Assembly (NCBI RefSeq): GCF_023923205.1
Contig: NZ_CP099490.1
Coordinates: 2,480,001 to 2,544,000 of the forward strand
Reading direction: 5' to 3'
Origin: Ornithinimicrobium cryptoxanthini
GTDB taxonomy: Bacteria; Actinomycetota; Actinomycetes; Actinomycetales; Dermatophilaceae
DNA: 64,000 nt
The notes beneath the pieces are model-generated. The model was not told the origin of the DNA. It saw only the letters and a list, made by a program, of their open reading frames with translations, and did not search any database. Positions 28,901 through 36,914 of this stretch are shown piece after piece (position 1 is the stretch's first letter; every line of letters starts with the position of its first letter). The position numbers and the translations under genes were made by a program.

Positions 28901-30705
28901 CCCTCCCAGACCTGCGCGTCCTTGGCCTCGAGCCCGAAGTCATAGATCCGCATCGCGATCTCGTCGTCCTCCTCCTCGACGACGTAGGGCCGCTCGTCGG
29001 TCACCTGGACGCCCAGGTGGCTGAAGATCGGCATCGCCTCGGTCAGCGTCATCGCATCCTGGCGATAGAGCTTGAGTCGCCGCTGGTCTGCGGGCGCGCC
29101 CTCCTCGGCATACAGGTGCAGCGCCATCGTCCGCTTGGGGTCAGCCACCACGGAGCGGATCCGGGCCAGGTCTGCATAGCCCGTCGCCGGGTCGAAGTCT
29201 TCCTTATAGCCCTCGGGAAAGGCGGCCGAGAAACTCGCCGCCGTGTCCCCGACGGTCTCGTCCTCCTCGTGCTCCACGATGACGTCAGCCAGCTGCTCGT
29301 GCCAGGTGCGCATCGCCTCCTGGACCCGTGCCTGGAGTGCCACGGCGTCGACCTCGGGGATGTCACTGCCAGGCGGCATCCGCAGCACGTAGTGCACCTG
29401 AGCCAAGGGCGACTCCCCCACCTTCGTCGAGTAGTCGACGGTCTCGGCGCCGTAGGCCTGCCGCACCAGTGTCTCGATGCGTTGCCGGACGGCGGTGTTG
29501 AACCGGTCCCGCGGCATCAGCACGAGCAGCGAGACGAAGCGACCGAACTCGTCCTTGCGCACGAGCAGGCGCGAGCCACGACGCTCCTGCAGGTGCAGGA
29601 CCTCGTTGGCGCTGTCCACCAGCCAGTCGGTGTCGGCCTGGAACAGCTCGTCGCGCGGATAGTTCTCCAGGACCCCCATGAGGTCCTTGCCGGAGTGACT
29701 GTCCGACGCGAACCCGCTGCGCTCGATGATCGTGCGCACCTTGGCCCCGATGACGGGCAACCGCTTGACGGAGTCGGCATACGCGCTCTGGGTGAACAGT
29801 CCGAGGAAACGTCGCTCGGCGACGACGTCGCCGGCCTCGCTGAACTCGCGCACGCCGATGTAGTCGAGGTAGACCGGCCGGTGGACGGTTGCCCTCGAGT
29901 TGGCCTTGGTGATGGTCAGCAACCGCGGCTCGCGTGCCGTGGCGACCGCCTCCGGCCGCAGCCGGCTGACCGACGGCGCCTCTCCCCTGCGGGCCCGCAG
30001 GATGCCCAGGCCGGTCTCCGGTCGGGAGCGCAGAGCCTCGACACCGTCCTCCACCACGAGCTCATACTCGCGGTAGCCCAGGAAGGTGAAGTGGTTGTCC
30101 TCCAGCCAGGTGAGGAAGTCGATGGTGGGCTGGACCGTCGCGGGGTCCACGGTGTCGGGCACACCGGCGGTGAGCTCGGCGATGATGTCCCTGGCACGCT
30201 CCCGCATGGCGGGCCAGTCCTCCCACGCCCGGCGGACGTCGGCCAACACCTTGCGCAGCCGCTCCTCAAGATCCTCGCGGGAGGACTCACGGGTCAGGCG
30301 GTCGATCTCCACGTGGATCCAGGACTCGACGACGTCATCCGGTCCGGCCTCGGCCACGTCGACGTCGGACGGCTCTGTGCCGTGATCGACCTTGCGCGCC
30401 ACCACCTGCGGGTGCACCAGCAGGTGGACTCCCAGTCCGCGAAGGCTCAGCTCGCCGAGCACCGAGTCCACCAGGAACGGCCGGTCCTCGGTGACCACCT
30501 GGATGACCGTATGCCGCGAGGTCCAGCCGTCCTCAGCGCGCGAGGGGTTGAAGACGCGCACCGAGGTCCTGCCCGCCGGCCGCTCCTTCGACAGGGCGAT
30601 CATCTGGCCCGCGATCGCCTCTCGCACCGCGGGATCCCGCTCCATCAGATCGGTGTGGGCAACGTGTCGGTACAACCGGTTCAGCAAGGTGTCGTCGAGC
30701 GACAT
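25906..30705 (-). CDS. gdh: NAD-specific glutamate dehydrogenase, 180-kDa class
   Basis: 1599-residue protein, the normal size of the L_180 glutamate dehydrogenase class that deaminates glutamate to 2-oxoglutarate with NAD. The N-terminal half carries ACT-like regulatory regions ([28 protein letters not shown]). The catalytic domain around residues 740-1200 includes [40 protein letters not shown] with the catalytic Lys, and a Rossmann region [16 protein letters not shown]. The C-terminal ~400 residues are helical. AGGAGA 11 nt upstream supports ATG 30705. In mycobacteria this enzyme is inhibited by phosphorylated or unphosphorylated GarA; GarA is not seen here. pruA, which makes glutamate from proline, lies 1.2 kb away. 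Confidence 0.95.
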   Translation of the reverse strand: [1599 protein letters not shown]

Positions 30706-30817
30706 GATGAGGCAGATCTCCTGTCGGTGCGTCCCGCGAGCGCACGTCGTCGTGCGTCAGAGTGAGCCTAGCGCGTTGGCCGGTGGACGACCTGAGCACA
30801 GTGTCACCGGTCCGCCG

Positions 30818-30823
30818 TAGGGT
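30818..30823 (+). promoter_or_regulatory. -10-like element, leaderless start
   Basis: TAGGGT is followed by 7 nt and the ATG at 30831, with no Shine-Dalgarno. Confidence 0.45.
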
Positions 30824-30830
30824 GTGCGCC

Positions 30831-31298
30831 ATGTCTGGGACGTCCACACCGCTGCCACTGCTCGGTCTGGCCGAGGAGCTCAGCACCCTGGACGCACCGC
30901 TCGGGGATCGCAGCCTCGAACTCCTGGTGCGTCACCTCCTCGACCGGGTTGCCGACGCCATCGTCGACCTCACGCAGGGGCGCACCGACCTCTCCCGCCC
31001 CGACCTGCCCGCACCGCCCCATGTCCCCACGGGTGAGCTGCCCCTCGACAGGGTCGCCTGCTCCGCCCTGGCGGCACGCTGTCGCCGGGCTGCCGGCGTG
31101 GTGGCGCAGTGGGGCCAGCAGGCACCGGTGGACACCCAGCCCCTGGCCGACCGGGTCGGCACGAGCCTCGACCTGCTCGCCGCCGGCCTGCAACGGCTCG
31201 TGCAGGACGTGGCGGACGAGTCACCCGCGGCGGCACGGCAACGACTTCAGCGCACTGTGCGTCGTGCCGTCGCAGCCCTGACCGCTCCAGCGATCTAA
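30831..31298 (+). CDS. small helical protein, unknown function
   Basis: 155-residue Leu/Ala/Arg-rich soluble protein with no recognised domain. The composition suggests an all-helical fold: LELLVRHLLDRVADAIVDL, then ACSALAARCRRAAGVVAQWG and a basic last helix ARQRLQRTVRRAVAAL. It has no signal peptide or membrane segment. ATG 30831 is chosen because TAGGGT stands 7 nt upstream and the longer frame runs into the divergent gdh promoter. The stop TAA overlaps the -10 of the next gene. Confidence 0.6.
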   Translation: MSGTSTPLPLLGLAEELSTLDAPLGDRSLELLVRHLLDRVADAIVDLTQGRTDLSRPDLPAPPHVPTGELPLDRVACSALAARCRRAAGVVAQWGQQAPVDTQPLADRVGTSLDLLAAGLQRLVQDVADESPAAARQRLQRTVRRAVAALTAPAI

Positions 31299-31301
31299 GG
31301 T
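31296..31301 (+). promoter_or_regulatory. -10-like element of the DUF2505 gene
   Basis: TAAGGT overlaps the TAA stop of the upstream gene and is 6 nt before the ATG at 31308, again a leaderless layout. Confidence 0.45.
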
Positions 31302-31307
31302 GTCCCC

Positions 31308-31811
31308 ATGAGGATCCACGAGACCGTCGAGCACGACGCCTCCCCGCAGCAGGTGTTCGAGATGATCTGCTCCCCCGACTACCAGGAGCTGAAGTGCACG
31401 CGTTCTGGCGCACTTGAGCACGAGGTCGCCATCGAGGTCGAGGAGGACGCGCGCACCATCGTGACCCGACGTCGCCTGCCCACCGACGCCTTCCCCGACT
31501 TCGTCCAGAAGTTCGTGGGTGACTCCGTGGATGTCATCGAGACCCAGGTGTGGGGGCTGACGGCAGACGAGGACGGCGGGCACTCCGCGTCCTTGAAGGT
31601 GGAGATCCCGCGCACCCCCGTCACCATGTCAGGCAGCGTCTATCTGACCCCGGCTGGCGAGGGCACCGAGCACACGGTCGAGGGCGAGCTCAAAGCCAGC
31701 GTCCCGTTCCTCGGCGCCAAGATCGAAAAGGCCATCGCACCCGTGATCGCCAGCTCGTTGCGGCTCGAGGGTCGCCTCAGCCGGGAGTGGATCGAGGACG
31801 CCTCCGCGTGA
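31308..31811 (+). CDS. DUF2505 family protein (SRPBCC fold)
   Basis: 167-residue protein of the actinobacterial DUF2505 family, a START/SRPBCC-like hydrophobic-ligand-binding fold. It begins MRIHETVEHDASPQQVFEMI, the usual first strand and helix of that fold, and ends in the long helix FLGAKIEKAIAPVIASSLRLEGRLSREWI. No catalytic residues are known. It is cytosolic. It ends at a terminator shared with convergent pruA. Ligand and role are unknown; the fold suggests lipid or metabolite binding. Confidence 0.82.
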   Translation: MRIHETVEHDASPQQVFEMICSPDYQELKCTRSGALEHEVAIEVEEDARTIVTRRRLPTDAFPDFVQKFVGDSVDVIETQVWGLTADEDGGHSASLKVEIPRTPVTMSGSVYLTPAGEGTEHTVEGELKASVPFLGAKIEKAIAPVIASSLRLEGRLSREWIEDASA

Positions 31812-31820
31812 CCTGCCAGC

Positions 31821-31856
31821 CGGGCCACCCCGCGCGAGGATCTCGCGGGGGGCCCG
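31821..31856. terminator. bidirectional terminator hairpin
   Basis: Imperfect stem CGGGCC-A-CCCCGCGCGAG / CTCGCGGGGGGCCCG around the loop GAT, centred between convergent DUF2505 and pruA stop codons. Confidence 0.65.
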
Positions 31857-31875
31857 CCCGTGCTGATGGTCCAGG

Positions 31876-33504
31876 TCAGCCCATGTGCGGGTAGCGCCAC
31901 TGCGTCGGCGCCACGAACGTCTCCTTGATCGAGCGGGCACTGGTCCACCGCATCAGGTTCTGCATCGAACCGGCCTTGTCGTTGGTGCCGGACGCCCGGG
32001 CGCCACCGAAGGGCTGCTGCCCGACGACCGCGCCGGTGGGCTTGTCGTTGACATAGAAGTTGCCGGCCGCGAAGCGAAGCTTCTCGGTGGCCAGCGCCAC
32101 CGCCGCACGGTCGCGGGCGATGACCGCGCCGGTCAGTGCATAGCCGGCCACCGACTCCATCTGCGTGAGCATCTGCTCGAACTCGTCGTCGGGATATACG
32201 TGCACAGCCAGGATCGGGCCGAAGTACTCCGTGGTGAAGGTGTCGTGGGTCGGGTCGGTGACCTCGAGGATCGTCGGCCGCACGAAATAGCCGACCTCGT
32301 CGTCATACGTCCCACCGGCCACGATCGTGACGGCGTCGTCGGACCTGGCCCGGTCCAGGACCTCCTTGTGCTTGGCGAAGGCCCGGTCGTCGATCACCGC
32401 GCCCATGAAGTTGCCGAAGTCGCGCACGTCACCGACCGGGATCGACTCGGTGACCGAAACCAGCTCGTCCTTCAGCTCGGCCCAGAGCGAGGCGGGGACG
32501 TAGGCCCGTGAGGCGGCCGAGCACTTCTGACCCTGGTACTCAAACGCCCCACGCACCATCGCCGTCCGCAGCACGTCGACGTCGGCCGAGTGGTGCGCCA
32601 CGATGAAGTCCTTGCCGCCCGTCTCACCCACGATCCGTGGGTAGGCCCGGTAGTTGGCGATGTTGGCGCCGATCTGTCCCCACAGCATCTGGAACACCCG
32701 GGTCGACCCGGTGAAGTGCAGACCGGCCAGATCGGGATGGTCCATGGTGACCTTGGACACCTCGACGCCGTCACCGGTGACCATGTTGATGACGCCGTCG
32801 GGAAGCCCGGCCTCCTGGAGCAGCTCCATGATGACGGAGGCGGCCCGCTGCTGTGTGGTCGCCGGCTTCCACACCACGGTGTTGCCCATCAGGGCCGGAG
32901 CCGTCGGCAGGTTGCCGGCGATCGCGGTGAAGTTGAAGGGAGTCACCGCATAGACGAATCCCTCAAGCGGCCGCTGGTCGGTGCGGTTCCACACGCCCGG
33001 GGCGTTGCGGATCGGTTGGTCCGCGAGGATCTGACGACCGAAGTAGGCGTTGAACCGCCAGAAGTCGATGAGCTCGCACGCCGAGTCGATCTCGGCCTGG
33101 TAGGAGGTCTTGGACTGGCCCAGCATGGTCGCGGCGTTGAGTCGGGCACGCCAGGGCCCGGCCAGCAGCTCTGCCGCCCGCAGCAGGATCGCCGCCCGGT
33201 CGTCGAAGTCCAACGCCGCCCATCCCGGTGCCGCCTCGCGGGCGGCGTCGATGGCGGCCGTCGCGTCGGCCGCCTGAGCAGTGTGCAGCGTGCCCAGCAC
33301 CTCGGCGTGGGCGTGCGGCTGGACGACCTGCACCTCCGGTCCAGCGCCCGTCACCCGCTGACCCCCGATGACGTGGGGCAGCTCGACGGGGTTGCCCGCC
33401 AACTCGGTCAGGGCCGCCTCCAGCTCGGCGCGCTCGGGGCTGCCCGGCGCGTAGTCCTTCACCGGCTCGTTGATGGGGTCGGGAACCGTGGTCACGGCGT
33501 CCAT
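31876..33504 (-). CDS. pruA: L-glutamate gamma-semialdehyde dehydrogenase
   Basis: 542-residue aldehyde dehydrogenase of the P5C dehydrogenase class, which oxidises glutamate semialdehyde to glutamate with NAD in proline catabolism. The catalytic Cys is in QGQKCSAASRAYVP near residue 327, the general-base Glu in VGETGGKD near 292, and NAD-binding residues in GFTGSTR-like HFTGSTRVF. The N terminus PVELPHVIGGQRV is typical of the monofunctional type, and no proline dehydrogenase domain is fused; putA/prodh is not adjacent here. GGAGGACAG upstream supports ATG 33504. Together with gdh it forms a local glutamate metabolism group. Confidence 0.95.
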   Translation of the reverse strand: MDAVTTVPDPINEPVKDYAPGSPERAELEAALTELAGNPVELPHVIGGQRVTGAGPEVQVVQPHAHAEVLGTLHTAQAADATAAIDAAREAAPGWAALDFDDRAAILLRAAELLAGPWRARLNAATMLGQSKTSYQAEIDSACELIDFWRFNAYFGRQILADQPIRNAPGVWNRTDQRPLEGFVYAVTPFNFTAIAGNLPTAPALMGNTVVWKPATTQQRAASVIMELLQEAGLPDGVINMVTGDGVEVSKVTMDHPDLAGLHFTGSTRVFQMLWGQIGANIANYRAYPRIVGETGGKDFIVAHHSADVDVLRTAMVRGAFEYQGQKCSAASRAYVPASLWAELKDELVSVTESIPVGDVRDFGNFMGAVIDDRAFAKHKEVLDRARSDDAVTIVAGGTYDDEVGYFVRPTILEVTDPTHDTFTTEYFGPILAVHVYPDDEFEQMLTQMESVAGYALTGAVIARDRAAVALATEKLRFAAGNFYVNDKPTGAVVGQQPFGGARASGTNDKAGSMQNLMRWTSARSIKETFVAPTQWRYPHMG

Positions 33505-33567
33505 GGTGTCTGTCCTCCAGTCGGTCGGGTTGCCTCCACGTCGAGGCCTTCCTCCATGATCACAGGA

Positions 33568-34005
33568 TCACAGCAAAGCACGCACATCGACCAGTTCGGT
33601 CGCGTCATACCAGGACAGCTCGACCACCGACTCGTCGTCCGAGACCTGCGCCGTCACACCGACCAGGTCGTCGCCGAGATGCAGCGAGGCGATCCGGGGC
33701 AGGGCCACCGGGCCGCGGACCAGCACCCGGGACCCGGTCGGACCGGAGTCGTCGATCGCGTCCCGACCCACGTCAGCCGCTGCGACCAGGACCGGCTGTC
33801 CCTCCTGCAGGCAGTAGCCCGCGGCGTCCTGGAGGGCGGCAAACTCCCAGGCCTCGACGTCACCGTCTGGGTCTGACCGCCGCACGGAGTCGGTGACCAC
33901 GAAGGCGACCAGATCGCCCTCCACCTTTCCGTCCTCGTGCAGCGCCCGCACGTGTTCGGCCGTCAGGGGGATGTAGCACCGGATCTGTGGGTGGATGCCT
34001 GCCAT
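33568..34005 (-). CDS. DUF6912-like protein, unknown function
   Basis: 145-residue acidic soluble protein. It starts IRCYIPLTAEHVRALHEDG and contains AWEFAALQDAAGYC and VSDDESVVELSWYDATEL, features of an uncharacterised actinobacterial family (DUF6912 by recollection). No known catalytic motif, signal peptide or membrane segment. GAGGAGATC precedes the ATG at 34005. It lies between pruA and the WS/DGAT-family gene on the same strand, but no functional link is evident. Confidence 0.6.
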   Translation of the reverse strand: MAGIHPQIRCYIPLTAEHVRALHEDGKVEGDLVAFVVTDSVRRSDPDGDVEAWEFAALQDAAGYCLQEGQPVLVAAADVGRDAIDDSGPTGSRVLVRGPVALPRIASLHLGDDLVGVTAQVSDDESVVELSWYDATELVDVRALL

Positions 34006-34034
34006 GATGCTGATCTCCTCGTCGGGGGTGTCGT

Positions 34035-34090
34035 GGGTCAGTCGTGGTGGGTCAGTCGTCGTGGGTCAGTCGTCGTGGGTCAGTCGTCGT
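34035..34090. repeat. 14-bp tandem repeat across a stop codon
   Basis: Four copies of GGGTCAGTCGTCGT (first with one change) at 34035, 34049, 34063 and 34077. The last copy includes the stop codon of the WS/DGAT-family gene, so the array lies in its 3' end and the following 5' region of the DUF6912 gene. Confidence 0.85.
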
Positions 34091-35495
34091 CGGCCACGAG
34101 CTCGGCCAGCGCAGAGAGGATGCAGTCCGCGAGCACGTCAAGGTCGGGCATGGCGTCGCGGTCGGCGTTCAGGCCCAGATGGACCCGGCCGTCGTATGAC
34201 GTCAGGCCGATGGCTAGGGCCTGCCCCTCCGCCAGCGGGATCACCGGATAGCTAGCCAGGAGCCGGGCGGTTCCGGCAAAGCGGGCCTCCTGCGGCCCGG
34301 GGACGTTGCTGATCACCAGGTTGAAGACCCGGCGGGACATGACGCTCGCCGCGCGGGCGGCGAGGCTGTGCAGGGTCGGGGCGGCAAAGCCGGCCAGTCC
34401 CACGATCCCGGCCGCGCCGATGGACCGCCCCGCACTCAGCTGCTTGCTCATCCGATAGCTCACCTGCTGCAACCGCATCGCCGCGCTGGGCTCGCCGATG
34501 GGCAGGTCGACGAAGGCGGCGACCACCGGGCCGCCGACGTGCGACTCGACCGCGCCGCCCTCGACCGACAGCGGGACCATGGCCCGCAGGGTGCTCGATG
34601 TGGTGATGGGTTCTCCGCGGGTCATCAGCCACTCCCGCAGTCCGCCGGCAAGGGTCGCGAGCACGACGTCGTTGACGGAGACGTGTTCCAGGTCGCCGGC
34701 ACCGAACTTGCGTCGGCGGACCAGTCGGAAGTCCTCCAGGTCCAGGTCGATCAGCCTCACGCGACGACCTGAGCCCACCTCGACGTTCAGCGGCGTCTGG
34801 GGTGCGGGGCTCGCTGCGGTGCGCACCAGCGCGGTCCCCGCCTGCTGGGCCGCCTCGGCCACCTTCACACCGGTGTGCCGCAGGTCCGTCACACCGCCGC
34901 GCACGCCGTCCCACAGCCGGCGCGGAGACGTCATGGTGCTGAGCGCGGAGCGGGCGAGCAGCTCCGCGTCGCTGGGCTCGGGCGCCGGGGTCCAGGTCTG
35001 CACGATCGGGACCACGTCAACCGGGTTCTCATCGAGGATGACCTGTCCGATGTCAAGCCCGTGCACACCGTCCACCATGGCCTGGTGGGTCTTGGACACG
35101 AGCGCGAAGCGACCGTCCTGGAGGCCCTCGACCAGATAGATCTCCCACAGCGGACGGCTCCGGTCGAGCAGCCGGGACTGGATCCGGGCCACGAACTCGG
35201 CCAGCTGGTCGTGGGTGCCCGGACGGGGCAGTCCAGAACGCCGCACGTGGTAGGTCAGGTCGAAGTCGGCGTCATCGACCCAGACGGGGCCGCCGAGTCC
35301 AGCCGGCACCGCTCGGATGCGCTGCCGGTAGCGGTGCACGTAGGCGATCCGGTTGGCCACCAGAGCCATGAGTGTGTCGTGGTCGAAGCCCTCCTCAGGG
35401 GTCTCAAAGACCAGCACCGAACCCACGTGCATGGCGGTCACGGGTCCCTCGAGATAGAGGAACGACGAGTCCACCGGCGTCAGACGATCTAGCAC
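34080..35495 (-). CDS. WS/DGAT acyltransferase family protein with altered HHxxxDG motif
   Basis: 471-residue member of the wax ester synthase/acyl-CoA:diacylglycerol acyltransferase family, which makes triacylglycerol or wax esters at the inner membrane face. N-terminal LTPVDSSFLYLEG, the middle VSVNDVVLATLAGGLREWL and C-terminal FNLVISNVPGPQ are all family hallmarks. The active-site motif HHxxxDG appears as HQAMVDG: His137 is kept but the usual second His, the catalytic base, is Gln138; Asp142 and Gly143 remain. The protein may be inactive, regulatory, or use a different mechanism. The start is GTG at 35495 (MLDRLTPVD). The 3' end lies in a 14-bp tandem array. Confidence 0.87.
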   Translation of the reverse strand: MLDRLTPVDSSFLYLEGPVTAMHVGSVLVFETPEEGFDHDTLMALVANRIAYVHRYRQRIRAVPAGLGGPVWVDDADFDLTYHVRRSGLPRPGTHDQLAEFVARIQSRLLDRSRPLWEIYLVEGLQDGRFALVSKTHQAMVDGVHGLDIGQVILDENPVDVVPIVQTWTPAPEPSDAELLARSALSTMTSPRRLWDGVRGGVTDLRHTGVKVAEAAQQAGTALVRTAASPAPQTPLNVEVGSGRRVRLIDLDLEDFRLVRRRKFGAGDLEHVSVNDVVLATLAGGLREWLMTRGEPITTSSTLRAMVPLSVEGGAVESHVGGPVVAAFVDLPIGEPSAAMRLQQVSYRMSKQLSAGRSIGAAGIVGLAGFAAPTLHSLAARAASVMSRRVFNLVISNVPGPQEARFAGTARLLASYPVIPLAEGQALAIGLTSYDGRVHLGLNADRDAMPDLDVLADCILSALAELVADDD

Positions 35496-35507
35496 GGCCC
35501 CATCGTG

Positions 35508-36914
35508 TCAGACTGCGGCAGCCCGCCGCGCCAGAACGCGTCGCCGGGGTGCTGCCAGCTCCCGTCCGGTCACGCGGGAGGCGGCCTCGCGCACGCCCAC
35601 CCGGGCCGGACTCGAGGGTCGCGCCTCTCGCAACGTGCGGCCAGCCAGGACTGCTGCGTCGACGCCGGCCTGGTCCTCCGCCACCAGGATCACGTCCTCG
35701 ACGCCGGCGAACCGCACGAGCGCCTCGCGCACCAACCGGGCCGGGTTCTTGCCGATGGCCTCCGCCCGCACACGGTTGACCACGACAGTCGTCGCAGCCG
35801 CGGTCACGCCGGCGAGCTGGTCCAGTCCGCGCACCAGACGTTGCAGCCCCACCGGGTCAGCGGCCCCCACCACCAACACGTGATCAGCGACCTCGAGCGC
35901 GGCGAGCGCGGCTCCGTTGCGCCGCGGGGCAGTGGTGTCGAAGCTGAGCTCCTCATCCGACTCCAGGCAGAAGCCGACATCCACCACGGTGACCGGCACC
36001 AGATCGGCGCACGCCGACAGCACGTCCTGCACCGCATGGTCGCGCAGCTCGGGCCACCGGTCGGGGCGGGGCATGCCGGTGAGCACCCGCAGTCCCGGGA
36101 CGACCTGGATCGCCAACCTGCTCAGCGTCGCGCGGTCGAGGCTCCCCTGGTCTGCCGCGCGACTCGCAGCCGCCACGCCAGGAGCCTCGTCGAGGACGGC
36201 GAGGACCTGCGCGACCGAGGCGCCATAGGTGTCCAGGTCCGCCAAGATCACGGGTTGATCGGGCTCGGCCAGCTCGGCAGCGACGTTGACCGCGAGGGTC
36301 GTCCGTCCCGGTGAGCCCACCGGCCCCCAGACGACGACCACCGTGCCGCGACCTGTCTCGAGGGCGTCGAGTGAGCTGGGTCCCTCGCCCTCATGCCGGT
36401 CGGTCTCGTCCGCAGCCTCGTCCCGCTGGCCCTGGCCGGTGCCGTCAGCGGGATCAGCACGGTCCGGGGCCGGGTGTGCAGGTCGGTCTCGGAAGGCACT
36501 GCCCGGACCCCCTGAGGACGTCCCGGGAGCGGATCCACCCTGGCCGTCGTCGTGCTGGGGGCTGCTGACCAGCTCGGTCAGAGCACCCTCGAGCTGTGGC
36601 TGCTCCGCGTCGGCCGACAGCACGACCTGGACGCCCCAGCGACGCAGCATCCGTTCGCCGCCCTCGTCGCCGGGGCGATGCACACCCAGGACGAGCACGT
36701 CGTGGTCCTTCAGCTGCTGGATGGCAGCGCGGTCCAGGCCCCGGAGGTCAGCGGAGACGACGGCCACCCGGCCGATCCCTGCAGCGGCCGAGCCGAGCAG
36801 CTCAGCCAGGTCGGCGCACCGGCGCACCACGTGGACGGCCCGGCTGCTGTCGAGCCGGGTGGCCAGCTGCGCCTCATAGCGTGGCGTGACCGCGGTCAGC
36901 AGCGGCAGGCTCAC
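35508..36914 (-). CDS. CpaE-like MinD/ParA-family ATPase
   Basis: 468-residue protein: an N-terminal receiver-like region (~1-120: LTAVTPRYEAQL, VAVVSADLRGL), an acidic Pro/Gly/Asp-rich linker (~120-190), and a SIMIBI NTPase domain. The Walker A region is WGPVGSPGRTTLAVN near 197, with Arg where the conserved Lys of GKT is expected; Walker B-like VVDVGFC and DHVLVVGAADPVG follow. CpaE proteins position Tad/Flp pilus assembly; here the partners are an SAF-domain protein gene immediately upstream (GTGA overlap) but no TadA ATPase. The GTG start at 36914 overlaps the preceding stop by 4 nt. Confidence 0.78.
   Translation of the reverse strand: MSLPLLTAVTPRYEAQLATRLDSSRAVHVVRRCADLAELLGSAAAGIGRVAVVSADLRGLDRAAIQQLKDHDVLVLGVHRPGDEGGERMLRRWGVQVVLSADAEQPQLEGALTELVSSPQHDDGQGGSAPGTSSGGPGSAFRDRPAHPAPDRADPADGTGQGQRDEAADETDRHEGEGPSSLDALETGRGTVVVVWGPVGSPGRTTLAVNVAAELAEPDQPVILADLDTYGASVAQVLAVLDEAPGVAAASRAADQGSLDRATLSRLAIQVVPGLRVLTGMPRPDRWPELRDHAVQDVLSACADLVPVTVVDVGFCLESDEELSFDTTAPRRNGAALAALEVADHVLVVGAADPVGLQRLVRGLDQLAGVTAAATTVVVNRVRAEAIGKNPARLVREALVRFAGVEDVILVAEDQAGVDAAVLAGRTLREARPSSPARVGVREAASRVTGRELAAPRRRVLARRAAAV

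Noticed and set aside
27019..30765. 1248-residue open frame antisense to gdh
   Set aside because: Arises from codon bias of a high-GC gene; its sequence is low complexity (L/D/V/G/H rich) with no domains, while the minus strand encodes a full-length glutamate dehydrogenase.
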